The translations under genes were made by a program, and so were the position numbers. DNA of 36,724 bases. Source: JBJEXX01 sp051886215 (GTDB taxonomy: Bacteria; Bacillota_I; Bacilli_A; RF39; UBA660). The notes under the pieces are model-generated. The model searched no databases and was not told the origin of the DNA. It saw only the letters and a program-made list of their open reading frames with translations. This document shows positions 1 to 8,937 of the stretch, piece after piece (position 1 is the first letter of the stretch; every line of letters begins with the position of its first letter). Location of the stretch: NCBI GenBank assembly GCA_051886215.1, contig JBJEXX010000080.1, positions 1-36,724 on the forward strand, read 5' to 3'.

Positions 1-2
1 AC

Positions 3-950
3 GTTGACTGTCCAGGACATGCTGATTATGTTAAAAACATGATTACAGGTGCTGCACAAATGGATGGAGCTATCTTAGTTATAGCTGCAACTGATGGACC
101 TATGGCTCAAACTCGTGAACATATCTTACTTTCACGTCAAGTTGGAGTACCTAAAATGGTTGTATTCATGAACAAATGTGATATGGTTGATGATGAAGAA
201 TTATTAGAGTTAGTTGAAATGGAAATCCGTGATTTATTAAGTGAATATGGATTTGATGGAGACAACACTCCAATTATTCGTGGATCAGCATTAAAAGCTC
301 TTGAAGGAGATGAAAAATATAAACAAGCTATCTATGATTTAATGGATGCTGTTGATGAATGGATTCCAACTCCAGAACGTGATAATACAAAACCATTCTT
401 AATGAGTATTGAAGATGTATTTACAATCACTGGACGTGGAACAGTTGTTACAGGACGTGTTGAACGTGGACAATTAAAACTTAACGATGAAGTTGAAATT
501 GTTGGTATTAAAGAAACTAAGAAAACAGTTGTTACTGGTATTGAAATGTTTAGAAAACAACTTGACTATGCTGAAGCAGGAGATAACGCTGGTGTATTAT
601 TACGTGGTATTTCTCGTGAAGAAGTTGAACGTGGACAAGTATTAGCTAAACCAGGTTCAGTTACACCACATAAAAAATTCAAAGGTGAAGTTTATGTTCT
701 TAGCAAAGAAGAAGGTGGACGTCATACTCCATTCTTTGCAAACTATCGTCCTCAATTCTATTTCAGAACTACAGACGTTACAGGTGTAATTACATTACCT
801 GAAGGTGTTGAAATGGTTATGCCAGGTGATAATATCAACATGACTGTTGAATTAATTCACCCAATCGCTATCGAAAAAGGTACTCAATTCTCTATCCGTG
901 AAGGTGGACGTACAGTTGGTGCCGGTGTAGTTAGTGACATTATTGAATAA
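3..950 (+). CDS. tuf: Elongation factor Tu, 5'-truncated by window edge
   Basis: EF-Tu delivers aminoacyl-tRNA to the ribosome as a GTPase. The reading frame is open from base 3 and begins inside the G3 motif (DCPGH, then ADYVKNMITGAAQMDGAILV), so about the first 80 residues, including the P-loop, lie outside the window. The NKCD (G4) and SALK (G5) motifs follow, then domains II and III, ending in GAGVVSDIIE at the TAA. The first ATG inside the window (39) is an internal Met, not a start. A strong terminator follows at once, so tuf here is not cotranscribed with rpsJ, its usual neighbour in Bacillota, which lies 13.5 kb downstream. Confidence 0.98.
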   Translation, partial: VDCPGHADYVKNMITGAAQMDGAILVIAATDGPMAQTREHILLSRQVGVPKMVVFMNKCDMVDDEELLELVEMEIRDLLSEYGFDGDNTPIIRGSALKALEGDEKYKQAIYDLMDAVDEWIPTPERDNTKPFLMSIEDVFTITGRGTVVTGRVERGQLKLNDEVEIVGIKETKKTVVTGIEMFRKQLDYAEAGDNAGVLLRGISREEVERGQVLAKPGSVTPHKKFKGEVYVLSKEEGGRHTPFFANYRPQFYFRTTDVTGVITLPEGVEMVMPGDNINMTVELIHPIAIEKGTQFSIREGGRTVGAGVVSDIIE

Positions 951-956
951 TTAAAT

Positions 957-982
957 AAAAAAAGCTCATAAAGAGCTTTTTT
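957..982 (+). terminator. Intrinsic terminator of tuf
   Basis: Stem AAAAAAGCTC / GAGCTTTTTT with loop ATAAA and a run of six T. It begins 7 bases after the tuf stop codon. Confidence 0.9.
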
Positions 983-991
983 GTTATAAAT

Positions 992-1021
992 AAAGACAAG
1001 ATTTTAATTGATCTTGTCTTT
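992..1021 (-). terminator. Intrinsic terminator of the FemABX gene
   Basis: Perfect 11-bp inverted repeat (AAAGACAAGAT / ATCTTGTCTTT) with an 8-base loop. Read on the minus strand it is followed by TTTATTTA. The TAA stop of the minus-strand gene (1004-1006) lies inside the loop. It faces the tuf terminator, insulating the convergent genes. Confidence 0.75.
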
Positions 1022-2275
1022 TACATTGGAATTAATTGGTTTTATATTAGAATACATATTATACATAAAATTATTTATTGTTAAATCAAATTCTCCTATA
1101 TATTCAGCAATAGTTGAATTGTATCCTAGTTTCATTTCGTTTAAACCAGAATATTTGTTTTTTTCTTTGAATTCTCCAACAACACCATTTAGATTAACTA
1201 TTTCATATTCTTCTTCAGTTGCGTTTTGTATTAAAACCCAACGTAGTAAATATAAAGGATTTAAGTCAGAATATTTTTTATCAAATCCATCTATTAATAA
1301 GTATGTTGTATTTTCATACTTTATTACATAAGCTCCACCTACAAGAAATCCATTAGGAAATTGTTTTAATAGTGATGTTGCTTTAACTAAATTATTTTTA
1401 TATATATTTAATAATTTATCAGATTCCATTTTTTTATTTAATATTTTTCTAATATCTTTTTCAGCTCCATTTGGATTTTGAATTTTGTTTGCTAATATTT
1501 CATTATTTTCTAATTCTTGTTCGTAAGCATTTTTACTATTAATAACAAATTTTTCTGTATTTAATTTTGCACAATAAATTTCAAACATTCCTTCTTCATT
1601 AAATATTTCATAAAAATCTTTATAAAAAGCACTACCTTTATCATGTTTTGATTTAATAAATTTATATATTTCTTCAGTTGCACCATCTTGTTTTCTATAT
1701 ATTTCAATTCCACTTTTAATAGCTTTGTTTATTTTGTTTCTAGTATTTTTATTTAAATATTTATATTGTTCATCAATCGGGATATTTAATTTTACTATTG
1801 CTTCCCAACGTGGTTTGGCAGTTTCAAAAAATTTATTGGCACCTCTATATTTAAAGCCGATATCTTCTAATACCTTAATAGTATCATTTGCTTTAGGATT
1901 ATATGCGACTATATTTCCTTCATTATCTCTTTCAGATATATATATTTGAGGATCTATTTTTAAAAATATAAATTTTTGTTTATATAGAAGATCTTTTAAT
2001 TGTTGTACAAAATCTTTTAAAAGATTTGTATCATTGTAATCAATTAAAAATCCTCTTGGTGCATAAGCATATTTATATCCCATCATAACTTCTTTATATA
2101 GAATTAGAGATGCTGCAACTAGGGTGTCTGATTCATCAACAAATCCTATATAATTAGCATTAAAATCATATTTTTCTCTTAACTTTCCATAATAAGAAGA
2201 TTGATAATAATTTTTATAATAATTATTTCTAGCGAATTTATCAAATTGTTTTTCTGTTAAGCTTACTATTTTCAT
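1004..2275 (-). CDS. FemABX-type peptidoglycan interpeptide transferase (MurM/FemX-like)
   Basis: 423 aa, the usual length for the Fem family. These enzymes use aminoacyl-tRNA to add amino acids to the stem peptide of lipid II, building the interpeptide bridge of peptidoglycan at the inner membrane face. Family-like segments include YYQSSYYGKLREKY near the N-terminus, MGYKYAYAPRGFLIDY (about residues 65-80), FIFLKIDP (about 103-110) and the C-terminal half with GGAYVIKYENTTYLLIDGFDKKY and NLNGVVGEF. The middle (about 240-300) is Lys/Asn/Glu-rich and helical, fitting the coiled-coil arm of Fem proteins. The start is set by AAAGGAGG (2281-2288) 5 bases upstream of the ATG. It is the only minus-strand gene of the window and its presence argues for a walled cell. 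Which amino acid is added cannot be told. Confidence 0.88.
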   Translation of the reverse strand: MKIVSLTEKQFDKFARNNYYKNYYQSSYYGKLREKYDFNANYIGFVDESDTLVAASLILYKEVMMGYKYAYAPRGFLIDYNDTNLLKDFVQQLKDLLYKQKFIFLKIDPQIYISERDNEGNIVAYNPKANDTIKVLEDIGFKYRGANKFFETAKPRWEAIVKLNIPIDEQYKYLNKNTRNKINKAIKSGIEIYRKQDGATEEIYKFIKSKHDKGSAFYKDFYEIFNEEGMFEIYCAKLNTEKFVINSKNAYEQELENNEILANKIQNPNGAEKDIRKILNKKMESDKLLNIYKNNLVKATSLLKQFPNGFLVGGAYVIKYENTTYLLIDGFDKKYSDLNPLYLLRWVLIQNATEEEYEIVNLNGVVGEFKEKNKYSGLNEMKLGYNSTIAEYIGEFDLTINNFMYNMYSNIKPINSNVKDKIN

Positions 2276-2292
2276 ATAATCCTCCTTTTATA

Positions 2293-2301
2293 ATTGTAGC
2301 A
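2293..2301 (-). promoter_or_regulatory. Extended -10 promoter of the FemABX gene
   Basis: On the minus strand TGCTACAAT, an extended -10 with a five-of-six match to TATAAT. No convincing -35 is visible. The predicted transcript start falls at or just before the Shine-Dalgarno sequence, giving a very short leader. Confidence 0.5.
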
Positions 2302-2368
2302 TGTTTTATAAAAAAAATAAATAAGTATTAATGTTGATAATATTGGTAATTATAAGAATGGTGGTTAT

Positions 2369-3598
2369 ATGAACATAAAAGATATAGTTGGTAGACAAAT
2401 TTTAGATTCTAGAGGCAATCCTACTTTAGAAGTAGAAATTATTTTACAAAATGGTTTATCTGAGATTGCTAGTGTTCCTAGTGGTGCTTCTGTAGGTTCT
2501 AAAGAGGCTGTTGAGAAAAGAGATGTAAACAAAAACTACAATGGATTAGGTGTATTATCTTGTATTGTTATAATTAATGATGTTATTAAACATAATTTAA
2601 TAGGAATAAATGTCTGTGATCAAAAAAAGATTGATAAAATATTACTTGATTTAGATAATACTTTTGATAAACATTTTTTAGGTGGTAATACTATTATGGC
2701 TATATCTTTATGTTGTTTTAAATTGGCAGCTAAAGTTAATAATAAAGAATTATATGAATATATTGGTGATGGTACTAATTTACCAATTATGTTTATGAAT
2801 ATTATAAATGGTGGTAAGCATACTAATAATAAATTAGCTTTTCAAGAATTTATGATTGTAACTTATAATAAAGATTTTGATGAACGATTACATATGGGAG
2901 TTGAAGTATATCAGAAATTAAAAAATATTATTGCAGCTCGTGGATATAGTACAGCAGTTGGTGATGAGGGTGGATTTGTTAATGGTATTTTTACTATTCG
3001 GGAAGCCTTAAATTTAATTATTTTGGCAACTAAAGAAGCTGGTTATATACTCGGTAGAGATGTTTTTATTGCGTTAGATATTGCCGCTAATAATATATAT
3101 GATTCTAATAGTATGTATTATATTATAGAAGATAAAAAATATACTTCAATGGAACTTATAGAGTATTATCAAAGTTTAATAAAAAAATATCCGATTGTAT
3201 CAATAGAAGATCCTTTTCATGAAAATGACTGGTCAGCTTATACACAATTTACAAATTTATTAGGTGATAAAATACAAATAGTAGGTGATGATTTATTTGT
3301 TACTAATAAAAATTTATTAATGCGTGGTATTAAATTAAATGCTTGTAATGCACTTATTATAAAACCAAATCAAATTGGAACAATTACGGAAATGTTAGAA
3401 ACAATTGATTTAGCTAAAAAATACAATTATAGAATGATTATATCTCATAGAAGTGGTGAAACAGAAGAAACCTATATAAGTGATTTTTGCGTAGGATTAA
3501 ATTTGAAAGAAATAAAAATTGGGGCTCCTTCTAGAGGAGAACGTATTTGTAAATATAATCGTCTTATTAGAATAAATGAGTCTGTAAAAAAATGTTAA
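2369..3598 (+). CDS. eno: Enolase, divergent
   Basis: Phosphopyruvate hydratase, converting 2-phosphoglycerate to phosphoenolpyruvate in glycolysis; cytoplasmic. 409 aa, slightly shorter than the usual ~430. Visible motifs in order: RQILDSRGNP, SGASVGSKEA, MNIINGGKHTNN, QEFMI, VGDEGGF (general acid/base Glu), ALDIA, SIEDPF and VGDDLF (the three Mg-binding acids), IIKPNQIGT (catalytic Lys), SHRSGETEET and GAPSRGERICKYN. All catalytic residues look present, but surrounding sequence departs from consensus (SVGS for STG, TIMAISLC for AILGVSLA, IKP for VKV). It is Asn/Ile-rich like its neighbours. Start: GGTGG 5-9 bases before ATG. The gene leads the secG-rnr-smpB cluster as in many Bacillota. A second, more typical enolase elsewhere in the genome cannot be excluded. 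Confidence 0.93.
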   Translation: MNIKDIVGRQILDSRGNPTLEVEIILQNGLSEIASVPSGASVGSKEAVEKRDVNKNYNGLGVLSCIVIINDVIKHNLIGINVCDQKKIDKILLDLDNTFDKHFLGGNTIMAISLCCFKLAAKVNNKELYEYIGDGTNLPIMFMNIINGGKHTNNKLAFQEFMIVTYNKDFDERLHMGVEVYQKLKNIIAARGYSTAVGDEGGFVNGIFTIREALNLIILATKEAGYILGRDVFIALDIAANNIYDSNSMYYIIEDKKYTSMELIEYYQSLIKKYPIVSIEDPFHENDWSAYTQFTNLLGDKIQIVGDDLFVTNKNLLMRGIKLNACNALIIKPNQIGTITEMLETIDLAKKYNYRMIISHRSGETEETYISDFCVGLNLKEIKIGAPSRGERICKYNRLIRINESVKKC

Positions 3599-3655
3599 TC
3601 TAATTGCAATTTATTTTATTGTATGATAATATATATACATTGAATGGAGGAATTT

Positions 3656-3871
3656 ATGGAAACTGTTCTTTTAATTATATCAATTTTATTAATTGCGATA
3701 GTTTTGTTACAAAGTAATAAAGCTGAGGGAGCTTCTCAAATCATTAGTGGTGGAGATGCTGATTTATTTGCTAAAAGAAAAGAAAGAGGAGTAGAACTTG
3801 CTATTACGAGAATAACTCTTGTATTAGGTATGGCTTTCTTTATCATTAGTTTAGTAATGGAATTTATGTAA
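3656..3871 (+). CDS. secG: Preprotein translocase subunit SecG
   Basis: 71-aa membrane subunit of SecYEG that assists protein export. Two hydrophobic segments (about residues 3-20 and 50-70) flank a loop containing SNKAEGASQIISGGDADLFAKRKERG, in which the GGAD-like stretch and Lys/Arg-rich turn are typical of SecG. The start at 3656 is preferred to the in-frame ATG at 3644 because that ATG overlaps the Shine-Dalgarno GGAGG (3646-3650), which serves 3656. It sits between eno and rnr, the common Bacillota order, but a terminator-like hairpin follows. Confidence 0.93.
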   Translation: METVLLIISILLIAIVLLQSNKAEGASQIISGGDADLFAKRKERGVELAITRITLVLGMAFFIISLVMEFM

Positions 3872-3874
3872 TTT

Positions 3875-3898
3875 GGGGCTTAAAAAAAAGCTCTTTTT
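3875..3898 (+). terminator. Hairpin with U-tract after secG
   Basis: GGGGCTT / AAGCTCT stem (two G-U pairs in RNA) with an A6 loop, followed by TTTTTATTTT. It starts 4 bases after the secG stop. A TATAAT at 3903-3908 just beyond it could start a separate rnr transcript, although no good -35 is seen. Confidence 0.65.
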
Positions 3899-3929
3899 AT
3901 TTTATAATGATTATAAGGATGATGATAAA

Positions 3930-6029
3930 ATGAAAGATAAAATAATTGAATTATTAAGAAATAGTGATCGTGCTTTAAATATACAAGAAATATATGATAG
4001 TCTTGGGTTTTCGACTGTAGAAGATATGAAAGCTCTTATGAAATGTTTAAAAGATATGGAAAAAGATTTAGATATTTATCATTCTAAAAAAGATAGATAT
4101 ATGTCTTTTGAAGATGGTCCATTAAAAAAAGGAATATTAAGAGCAAATAAAAAGGGATATGGATTTGTTGATGTTGAAGATCAAGAAGATGATATTTTTA
4201 TACCTATAGATAATATAAATGGAGCAATAGATGGTGATACTGTTTTAGTTGAAATAACTTCACCTAAAAGTGATGAAAAAGAAGAAGGACGTATTTTAAA
4301 AATAGTAAAACGCGCTAATGATACATATGTAGGAGAGATTAATTTTAAAAATGATATAGGTTATATTACTTTAGATGATAAAAAGATTAATTTAGAAATA
4401 GAAGTACCTATAAGTAAAAGCATGAATACTGTTGATGGTCATAAAGTATTAGTAAAGGTAACTACTACTAAAAAAAATAAGTGTTTAGGGGAAGTTATAA
4501 AAGTTATTGGTCATAAAAATGATCCAGGAGTAGATATTTTATCAATAGTATATAAGTATAATATTGAAGATAGATTTCCAGATGATGTTATAGAACAATT
4601 AAAAACAATTCCCAATTCTGTTAGAGAAGAAGATAAAAAGGGAAGAGTAGATTTAACAAATGAAGTAATATTTACTATTGACGGAGATGATACAAAGGAT
4701 ATAGATGATGCGATATCTATTGAAAAACTTGATAATGGTAATTATAAATTAGGTGTTCATATTGCGGATGTTAGTTATTATGTTAAAGAAAATACACCTC
4801 TTGATAATGATGCAATGGAAAGAGGAACTAGTGTTTATTTAGTTGATCGTGTTATACCAATGCTCCCTCATGAGTTATCCAATGGAATTTGTTCATTAAA
4901 TCCAAACGTTGAAAGATTAGCAATTTCTTGTGTTATGGAAATAGATAAGAGCGGACAAACAGTAGACTATAGTATATTTGAGAGTGTTATAAAGTCTCGT
5001 ATTCAAATGACTTATAAAAAAGTAAATATGATATTATCAGATAAAGGTATTCCGGAAGGATATGAAGAATTTGTTGATAAGTTAAAATTAATGAAAGAAT
5101 TAGCGGATATTTTAAGAAAAATGAAACATGATAGAGGTAGTATAGATTTTGATGTTGATGAAGCTAAAATATTAGTTGATGAAAAATGTCATCCTACTGA
5201 AATTGTTTTAAGAGAAAGAGATAATGGAGAAATGTTGATTGAAGACTTTATGATTGCCGCAAATGAATGTGTTGCGACTCATATCTATTTTATGCAATTG
5301 CCTTTTATCTATAGAGTTCATGAATATCCTGTAGAAGAAAAGATTAGAAGTTTCTTAGGATTTTTATCTTCATTAGGCTATAACTTACCTTTAGATATAA
5401 AAGATACTAAACCTAAGACTATTCAACAATTATTAGAGTTTTTAAAAGATAAAAAGGAATATAAAATTTTATCTAGTTTACTTCTTAGAAATATGCAAAA
5501 GGCAAAATATATTCCAGAAAATCTAGGACATTATGGTCTAGCTAGTAAATGTTACACTCATTTTACCTCTCCTATTAGAAGATATCCTGATACTACTGTA
5601 CATAGATTACTTAGAACTTATTTATTTAATAAGCAATTAGATAGTAATACAATAAGTCATTGGGAAGAAAAACTTATTTATATTGGAGAACATTCATCAG
5701 AAAGAGAGAGAGCTTCTGTTGAATGTGAAAGAGATGTTGAATCTATGAAAATGGCAGAATATATGGAAGAGCATATTGGTGAAGAATTTGAAGGTATGAT
5801 ATCATCTGTTTTAGGCTTTGGTATGTTTGTAGAACTTGATAATTTAATAGAAGGTTTGGTACCAATAAAAGATATGAAAGGTTTTTGTCATTATGACGAA
5901 GAACGTATGACTTTAACTGGAAAAAAAAATCATATTGTCTATAGAATTGGTGATAGAGTCTTAGTTAAAGTTGTTAGAGCAAATAAAGAAGAAAGTGCAA
6001 TTGATTTTGAAATAATAAAAAAATTATAG
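3930..6029 (+). CDS. rnr: Ribonuclease R (3'-5' exoribonuclease)
   Basis: RNase R degrades structured RNA 3' to 5' and works with tmRNA-SmpB on non-stop mRNAs; smpB is the next gene. From the chosen start the protein is 699 aa: an N-terminal winged-helix region (MKDKIIELLRNSDRALNIQEIYDSLG), cold-shock OB folds (GILRANKKGYGFVDVE, DDIFIPIDNINGAIDGD), the RNB catalytic domain (FTIDGDDTKDIDDAIS with the metal-binding Asp cluster, then HIADVSYYV), and a C-terminal S1 domain (EFEGMISSVLGFGMFVELDN). It stops right after S1, without the long Lys-rich tail of many RNase R proteins, so it is shorter than the roughly 770-800 aa usual in Bacilli. The frame is open further upstream to 3873, but that ATG lies between the secG stop and the terminator; 3930 gives the family N-terminus. 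Confidence 0.95.
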   Translation: MKDKIIELLRNSDRALNIQEIYDSLGFSTVEDMKALMKCLKDMEKDLDIYHSKKDRYMSFEDGPLKKGILRANKKGYGFVDVEDQEDDIFIPIDNINGAIDGDTVLVEITSPKSDEKEEGRILKIVKRANDTYVGEINFKNDIGYITLDDKKINLEIEVPISKSMNTVDGHKVLVKVTTTKKNKCLGEVIKVIGHKNDPGVDILSIVYKYNIEDRFPDDVIEQLKTIPNSVREEDKKGRVDLTNEVIFTIDGDDTKDIDDAISIEKLDNGNYKLGVHIADVSYYVKENTPLDNDAMERGTSVYLVDRVIPMLPHELSNGICSLNPNVERLAISCVMEIDKSGQTVDYSIFESVIKSRIQMTYKKVNMILSDKGIPEGYEEFVDKLKLMKELADILRKMKHDRGSIDFDVDEAKILVDEKCHPTEIVLRERDNGEMLIEDFMIAANECVATHIYFMQLPFIYRVHEYPVEEKIRSFLGFLSSLGYNLPLDIKDTKPKTIQQLLEFLKDKKEYKILSSLLLRNMQKAKYIPENLGHYGLASKCYTHFTSPIRRYPDTTVHRLLRTYLFNKQLDSNTISHWEEKLIYIGEHSSERERASVECERDVESMKMAEYMEEHIGEEFEGMISSVLGFGMFVELDNLIEGLVPIKDMKGFCHYDEERMTLTGKKNHIVYRIGDRVLVKVVRANKEESAIDFEIIKKL

Positions 6030-6036
6030 GTGTAAT

Positions 6037-6474
6037 ATGGAAATATTAAATAGAAAAGCTAAATATGATTATTTTATAGAAGAAGAATTTGAATGTGGAA
6101 TAGAACTTCTAGGTACTGAAATAAAATCTATAAGAAGTGGTAATTGTAATTTAAAAGATTCTTACGCAATTATTAGAAATAATGAATTGTTTGCTCTAAA
6201 TATTTTTATTTCTCATTATAAAGAAGGAAATATTTTTAATCATGATGAACGTCGTACTAGAAAGTTATTAATGCATAAAAATGAAATAAATAAATTGAGT
6301 CAAAAAGTAGAAAAGTTAGGTTATACTTTAATTCCTTTAAAGATATATTTTAAAAATAATAAAGCTAAATTATTATTAGGTCTTTGTAAAGGTAAAAAAG
6401 ATTATGATAAAAGAGAAACTATTAAAGAAAGAGATTTGCAACGAGATGCTTTGAAGAATTTGAAAGGATATTAG
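6037..6474 (+). CDS. smpB: SsrA-binding protein SmpB
   Basis: Partner of tmRNA in rescue of stalled ribosomes. 145 aa, near family length. Motifs: AKYDYFIEEEFECGIELLGTEIKSIR at the N-terminus (the OB-fold start, GTE(I/V)KS), NLKDSYA, ISHYKEGN, HDERRTRKLLMHKNEI, and LLGLCKGKKDYDKRETIKERD near the C-terminal tail that enters the mRNA channel. It follows rnr by 7 bases and is probably cotranscribed. Its stop codon is in the loop of the following terminator. The tmRNA gene itself is not in this window. Confidence 0.96.
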   Translation: MEILNRKAKYDYFIEEEFECGIELLGTEIKSIRSGNCNLKDSYAIIRNNELFALNIFISHYKEGNIFNHDERRTRKLLMHKNEINKLSQKVEKLGYTLIPLKIYFKNNKAKLLLGLCKGKKDYDKRETIKERDLQRDALKNLKGY

Positions 6475-6490
6475 TATTCTTTCTTTTTTT
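6462..6490 (+). terminator. Intrinsic terminator overlapping the smpB stop
   Basis: GAAAGGATA / TATTCTTTC (9 bp, one G-U) with loop TTAG, followed by seven T. The TAG stop of smpB (6472-6474) forms most of the loop. Confidence 0.85.
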
Positions 6491-6499
6491 ATTTATAAA

Positions 6500-6508
6500 T
6501 GGTATACT
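6500..6508 (+). promoter_or_regulatory. Extended -10 promoter of pgk
   Basis: TGG-TATACT with only 15 bases between it and the pgk ATG. The predicted start point (about 6515) coincides with the GGTGAT ribosome-binding sequence at 6515-6520. The -35 region is only T-rich. Confidence 0.6.
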
Positions 6509-6523
6509 TATTATGGTGATAAT

Positions 6524-7708
6524 ATGAAAGTAACAGTGAGAGATTTAAATTTAAATAATAAAAAGGTTTTAATAAGATGTGATTTTAATGTTCCTATAGT
6601 GAATGGAATTATTGAAGATGATACTAGAATAGTTAAAAGTTTAGAAACTATAAAATATGTTTTAAGTAAGAATGCAAAAGTAATATTATTATCTCATTTA
6701 GGGAGAGTTAAATGTGAAGAAGATAAGAAAAAATTAGATTTAGAAATTGTAAGTAAAAGATTAAGTGAATTATTAAATAAAGAAGTTATTTTTTCTTCTG
6801 TAACTAGGGGAGAAGAATTAGAACAAAAAGTTAATAATATGAATTATGGTGATATTTTACTAATACAGAATACTAGATATGAAGATTTAGATGGAAAGAA
6901 AGAAAGTTCCTGCGACGAAGAACTTAGTAAATATTGGGCTAGTTTAGGTGAGGTTTTTATAAATGATGCTTTTGGAACTATCCATAGAGCGCATGCATCA
7001 AATGTAGGTATAAGTAAATATTTAGAAAGTGGGATTGGTTTTCTTGTTGAAAATGAATTAAATAAATTAAGTGTACTTAATAGTCCTCTTCATGAATTTA
7101 ATGTAATAATGGGTGGTGCTAAAGTAAGTGATAAAATTGGTGTAATAGAAAATCTTATAAATAAATGTGATCATCTTTTAATTGGTGGTGGTATGGCTTA
7201 TACTTTTTTAAAAGCAAGAGGTATGAACATAGGAAATAGTTTATTAGATGAAGAAAATATTGAATTTTGTAAAAAAATGTTAGAACTTCATAAAGAAAAA
7301 ATAATTTTACCTATTGATCATATTGTTTCAAAAGGTATAGATGATACCGAAGTTAAAATTAAAGACATAAGTGATATTAATAGTGATGAGATGGGATTAG
7401 ATATTGGTCCTAAAACAATTTCTTTATTTAAAGATGTTTTAAAGATGAGCAAAACTATACTTTGGAATGGTCCTTTAGGATATAGTGAAGTATCTTATTA
7501 TGAAAATGGAACTAAGGATGTTTTAAATTATATTGTAGATTTAAATGTAACAAGTATATTAGGCGGTGGTGATATAGTCGCAGCTTCTTCTAGGTACAAT
7601 TTAAAAGATAAAGTCTTTCATGCATCAACTGGAGGAGGAGCTACACTTTGTTATTTAGAAGGAAAAGAATTACCAGGATTAAAATATATTAAAGATAAGG
7701 AGTTATAA
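6524..7708 (+). CDS. pgk: Phosphoglycerate kinase
   Basis: Converts 1,3-bisphosphoglycerate and ADP to 3-phosphoglycerate and ATP; cytoplasmic, glycolysis. 394 aa, full length. Motifs: KKVLIRCDFNVPI, DDTRIVKSLETIKY, LLSHLGRV, NTRYEDLDGKKE, FINDAFGTIHRAHASNVGI (substrate-binding), VIMGGAKVSDKIGVI, LIGGGMAYTFLKARG, ILWNGPLGYSEV, and the nucleotide-site glycines ILGGGDIVAA and ASTGGGATL near the end. Start supported by GGTGAT 3 bases before the ATG. It begins a three-gene transcript with the glycosyltransferase and tpiA; gapA, usually directly upstream, is absent. Confidence 0.97.
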   Translation: MKVTVRDLNLNNKKVLIRCDFNVPIVNGIIEDDTRIVKSLETIKYVLSKNAKVILLSHLGRVKCEEDKKKLDLEIVSKRLSELLNKEVIFSSVTRGEELEQKVNNMNYGDILLIQNTRYEDLDGKKESSCDEELSKYWASLGEVFINDAFGTIHRAHASNVGISKYLESGIGFLVENELNKLSVLNSPLHEFNVIMGGAKVSDKIGVIENLINKCDHLLIGGGMAYTFLKARGMNIGNSLLDEENIEFCKKMLELHKEKIILPIDHIVSKGIDDTEVKIKDISDINSDEMGLDIGPKTISLFKDVLKMSKTILWNGPLGYSEVSYYENGTKDVLNYIVDLNVTSILGGGDIVAASSRYNLKDKVFHASTGGGATLCYLEGKELPGLKYIKDKEL

Positions 7709-7710
7709 TT

Positions 7711-8937
7711 ATGAGAATAGGTTTATTTACAGATACTTATCCTCCATATATAAATGGTGTTTCAACTAGTGTTTGTATGTTAAAAAAAGCTTTAGAAAAA
7801 TTAGGACATCAAGTTTATGTAGTTACAGTTAATCCTGAAAATATGAAATATAAATTTGAAGAAAATGGAAAGGTTATTAGAATACCTGGGGTACCTATAG
7901 GAATATATGATTATAGATTAACTGGAGTATACCCTATTAAAGCTTTTAATAAAATAAAAAAATGGAAATTAGATATTATACATTCTCATACTGAGTTTGG
8001 TATAGGAACTTTTGCGAGAATTGTTGCGAATCAATTAAATATTCCTCTTGTTCATACTTATCATACTATGTATGAAGACCATGTTCATTATATTACACAT
8101 GGGCACTTTAAAAGATCAAGTAAGGAAATAGTTAAATATTTAAGTTTGTTTTATTGTGATAAAACTGCAACAGAGTTAATAGTTCCTACTAAAAAAACTT
8201 ATGATTTATTTAAAGAAAAATATAAGGTAGATAGAAATATTTATATAGTGCCTACTGGTATAGATATTGAACGTTTCTATAAAGAAAATGTAGATATGAA
8301 GAAAGTTCAAAAATTAAGAAAGCAATTAAATTTTGAAAAAGATGATTTTATTATTTCTTATATTGGTAGATTAGGTGCAGAAAAAAGTATAGATTTTTTA
8401 ATTGAAGTATTAAAAGATATTTATAAAAAATATAAAAATGTAAAATTATTAATTGTAGGAGATGGACCTGATAAAGAAAAATTAGATAAATTGATTGATA
8501 AATATAAGTTGGATGGGCAAGTGGTTTTTACTGGTAAAGTTCCTTGGGAAGAAGTTCCTTTGTATTATCATTTGGGTAATGTATTTATGACAGCATCTCG
8601 TTCTGAAACACAAGGGCTTACTGTAATAGAAGCTATGGCCGCAGGAGATGTACCAGTTTGTATAAATGATGAAAGTTTTACTAATGTTGTAATAGATGAT
8701 TTAAATGGTAAAATATTTAAAGATAAAAAGGAATGTGTAAGAATATTATCAGAACTTATAAATGATAAACCAGCTTTAAAGAGATTGAGTAATCAGGCTA
8801 GAATTAATGCAGAACGTCATAGTAGTAAGTACTATGCTGAAAGTGTTTTAGACGTATATAGATTAGCTATTCAAAATAAAAAGGGAAGATTTGGATGGGT
8901 ATCTGATATTTATAGGAAAGTGAGTCATAAAAAATGA
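7711..8937 (+). CDS. GT4 glycosyltransferase, probable diacylglycerol glucosyltransferase
   Basis: 408-aa GT-B fold enzyme of family GT4. N-terminal acceptor domain starts MRIGLFTDTYPPYINGVSTSV, with IIHSHTEFGIG and HTYHTMYEDHVHY; the linker contains IVPTGIDIERF; the C-terminal nucleotide-sugar domain has ISYIGRLGAEKSIDFLIE, LLIVGDGP, and the EX7E motif in SRSETQGLTVIEAMA. This combination, especially the HTYHT...Y segment, is what I associate with 1,2-diacylglycerol 3-glucosyltransferases that make membrane glycolipids and lipoteichoic acid anchors; the exact acceptor is inferred. It begins 2 bases after pgk, with AAGGAG inside the pgk end, and its TGA stop overlaps the tpiA start (ATGA), so pgk, this gene and tpiA are translationally linked. 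It has no catalytic role in glycolysis. Confidence 0.85.
   Translation: MRIGLFTDTYPPYINGVSTSVCMLKKALEKLGHQVYVVTVNPENMKYKFEENGKVIRIPGVPIGIYDYRLTGVYPIKAFNKIKKWKLDIIHSHTEFGIGTFARIVANQLNIPLVHTYHTMYEDHVHYITHGHFKRSSKEIVKYLSLFYCDKTATELIVPTKKTYDLFKEKYKVDRNIYIVPTGIDIERFYKENVDMKKVQKLRKQLNFEKDDFIISYIGRLGAEKSIDFLIEVLKDIYKKYKNVKLLIVGDGPDKEKLDKLIDKYKLDGQVVFTGKVPWEEVPLYYHLGNVFMTASRSETQGLTVIEAMAAGDVPVCINDESFTNVVIDDLNGKIFKDKKECVRILSELINDKPALKRLSNQARINAERHSSKYYAESVLDVYRLAIQNKKGRFGWVSDIYRKVSHKK

Noticed and set aside
39..41. ATG at 39 as a tuf start
   Set aside because: The frame is open from base 3 with the EF-Tu G3 motif before it; the gene is cut by the window edge.
1008..1949. Plus-strand open frames opposite the FemABX gene
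   Set aside because: Shadow frames without ribosome sites or family resemblance; the minus-strand frame has full Fem motifs.
6475..6523. tmRNA gene after smpB
   Set aside because: Only 49 bases lie before pgk, occupied by a terminator and promoter.
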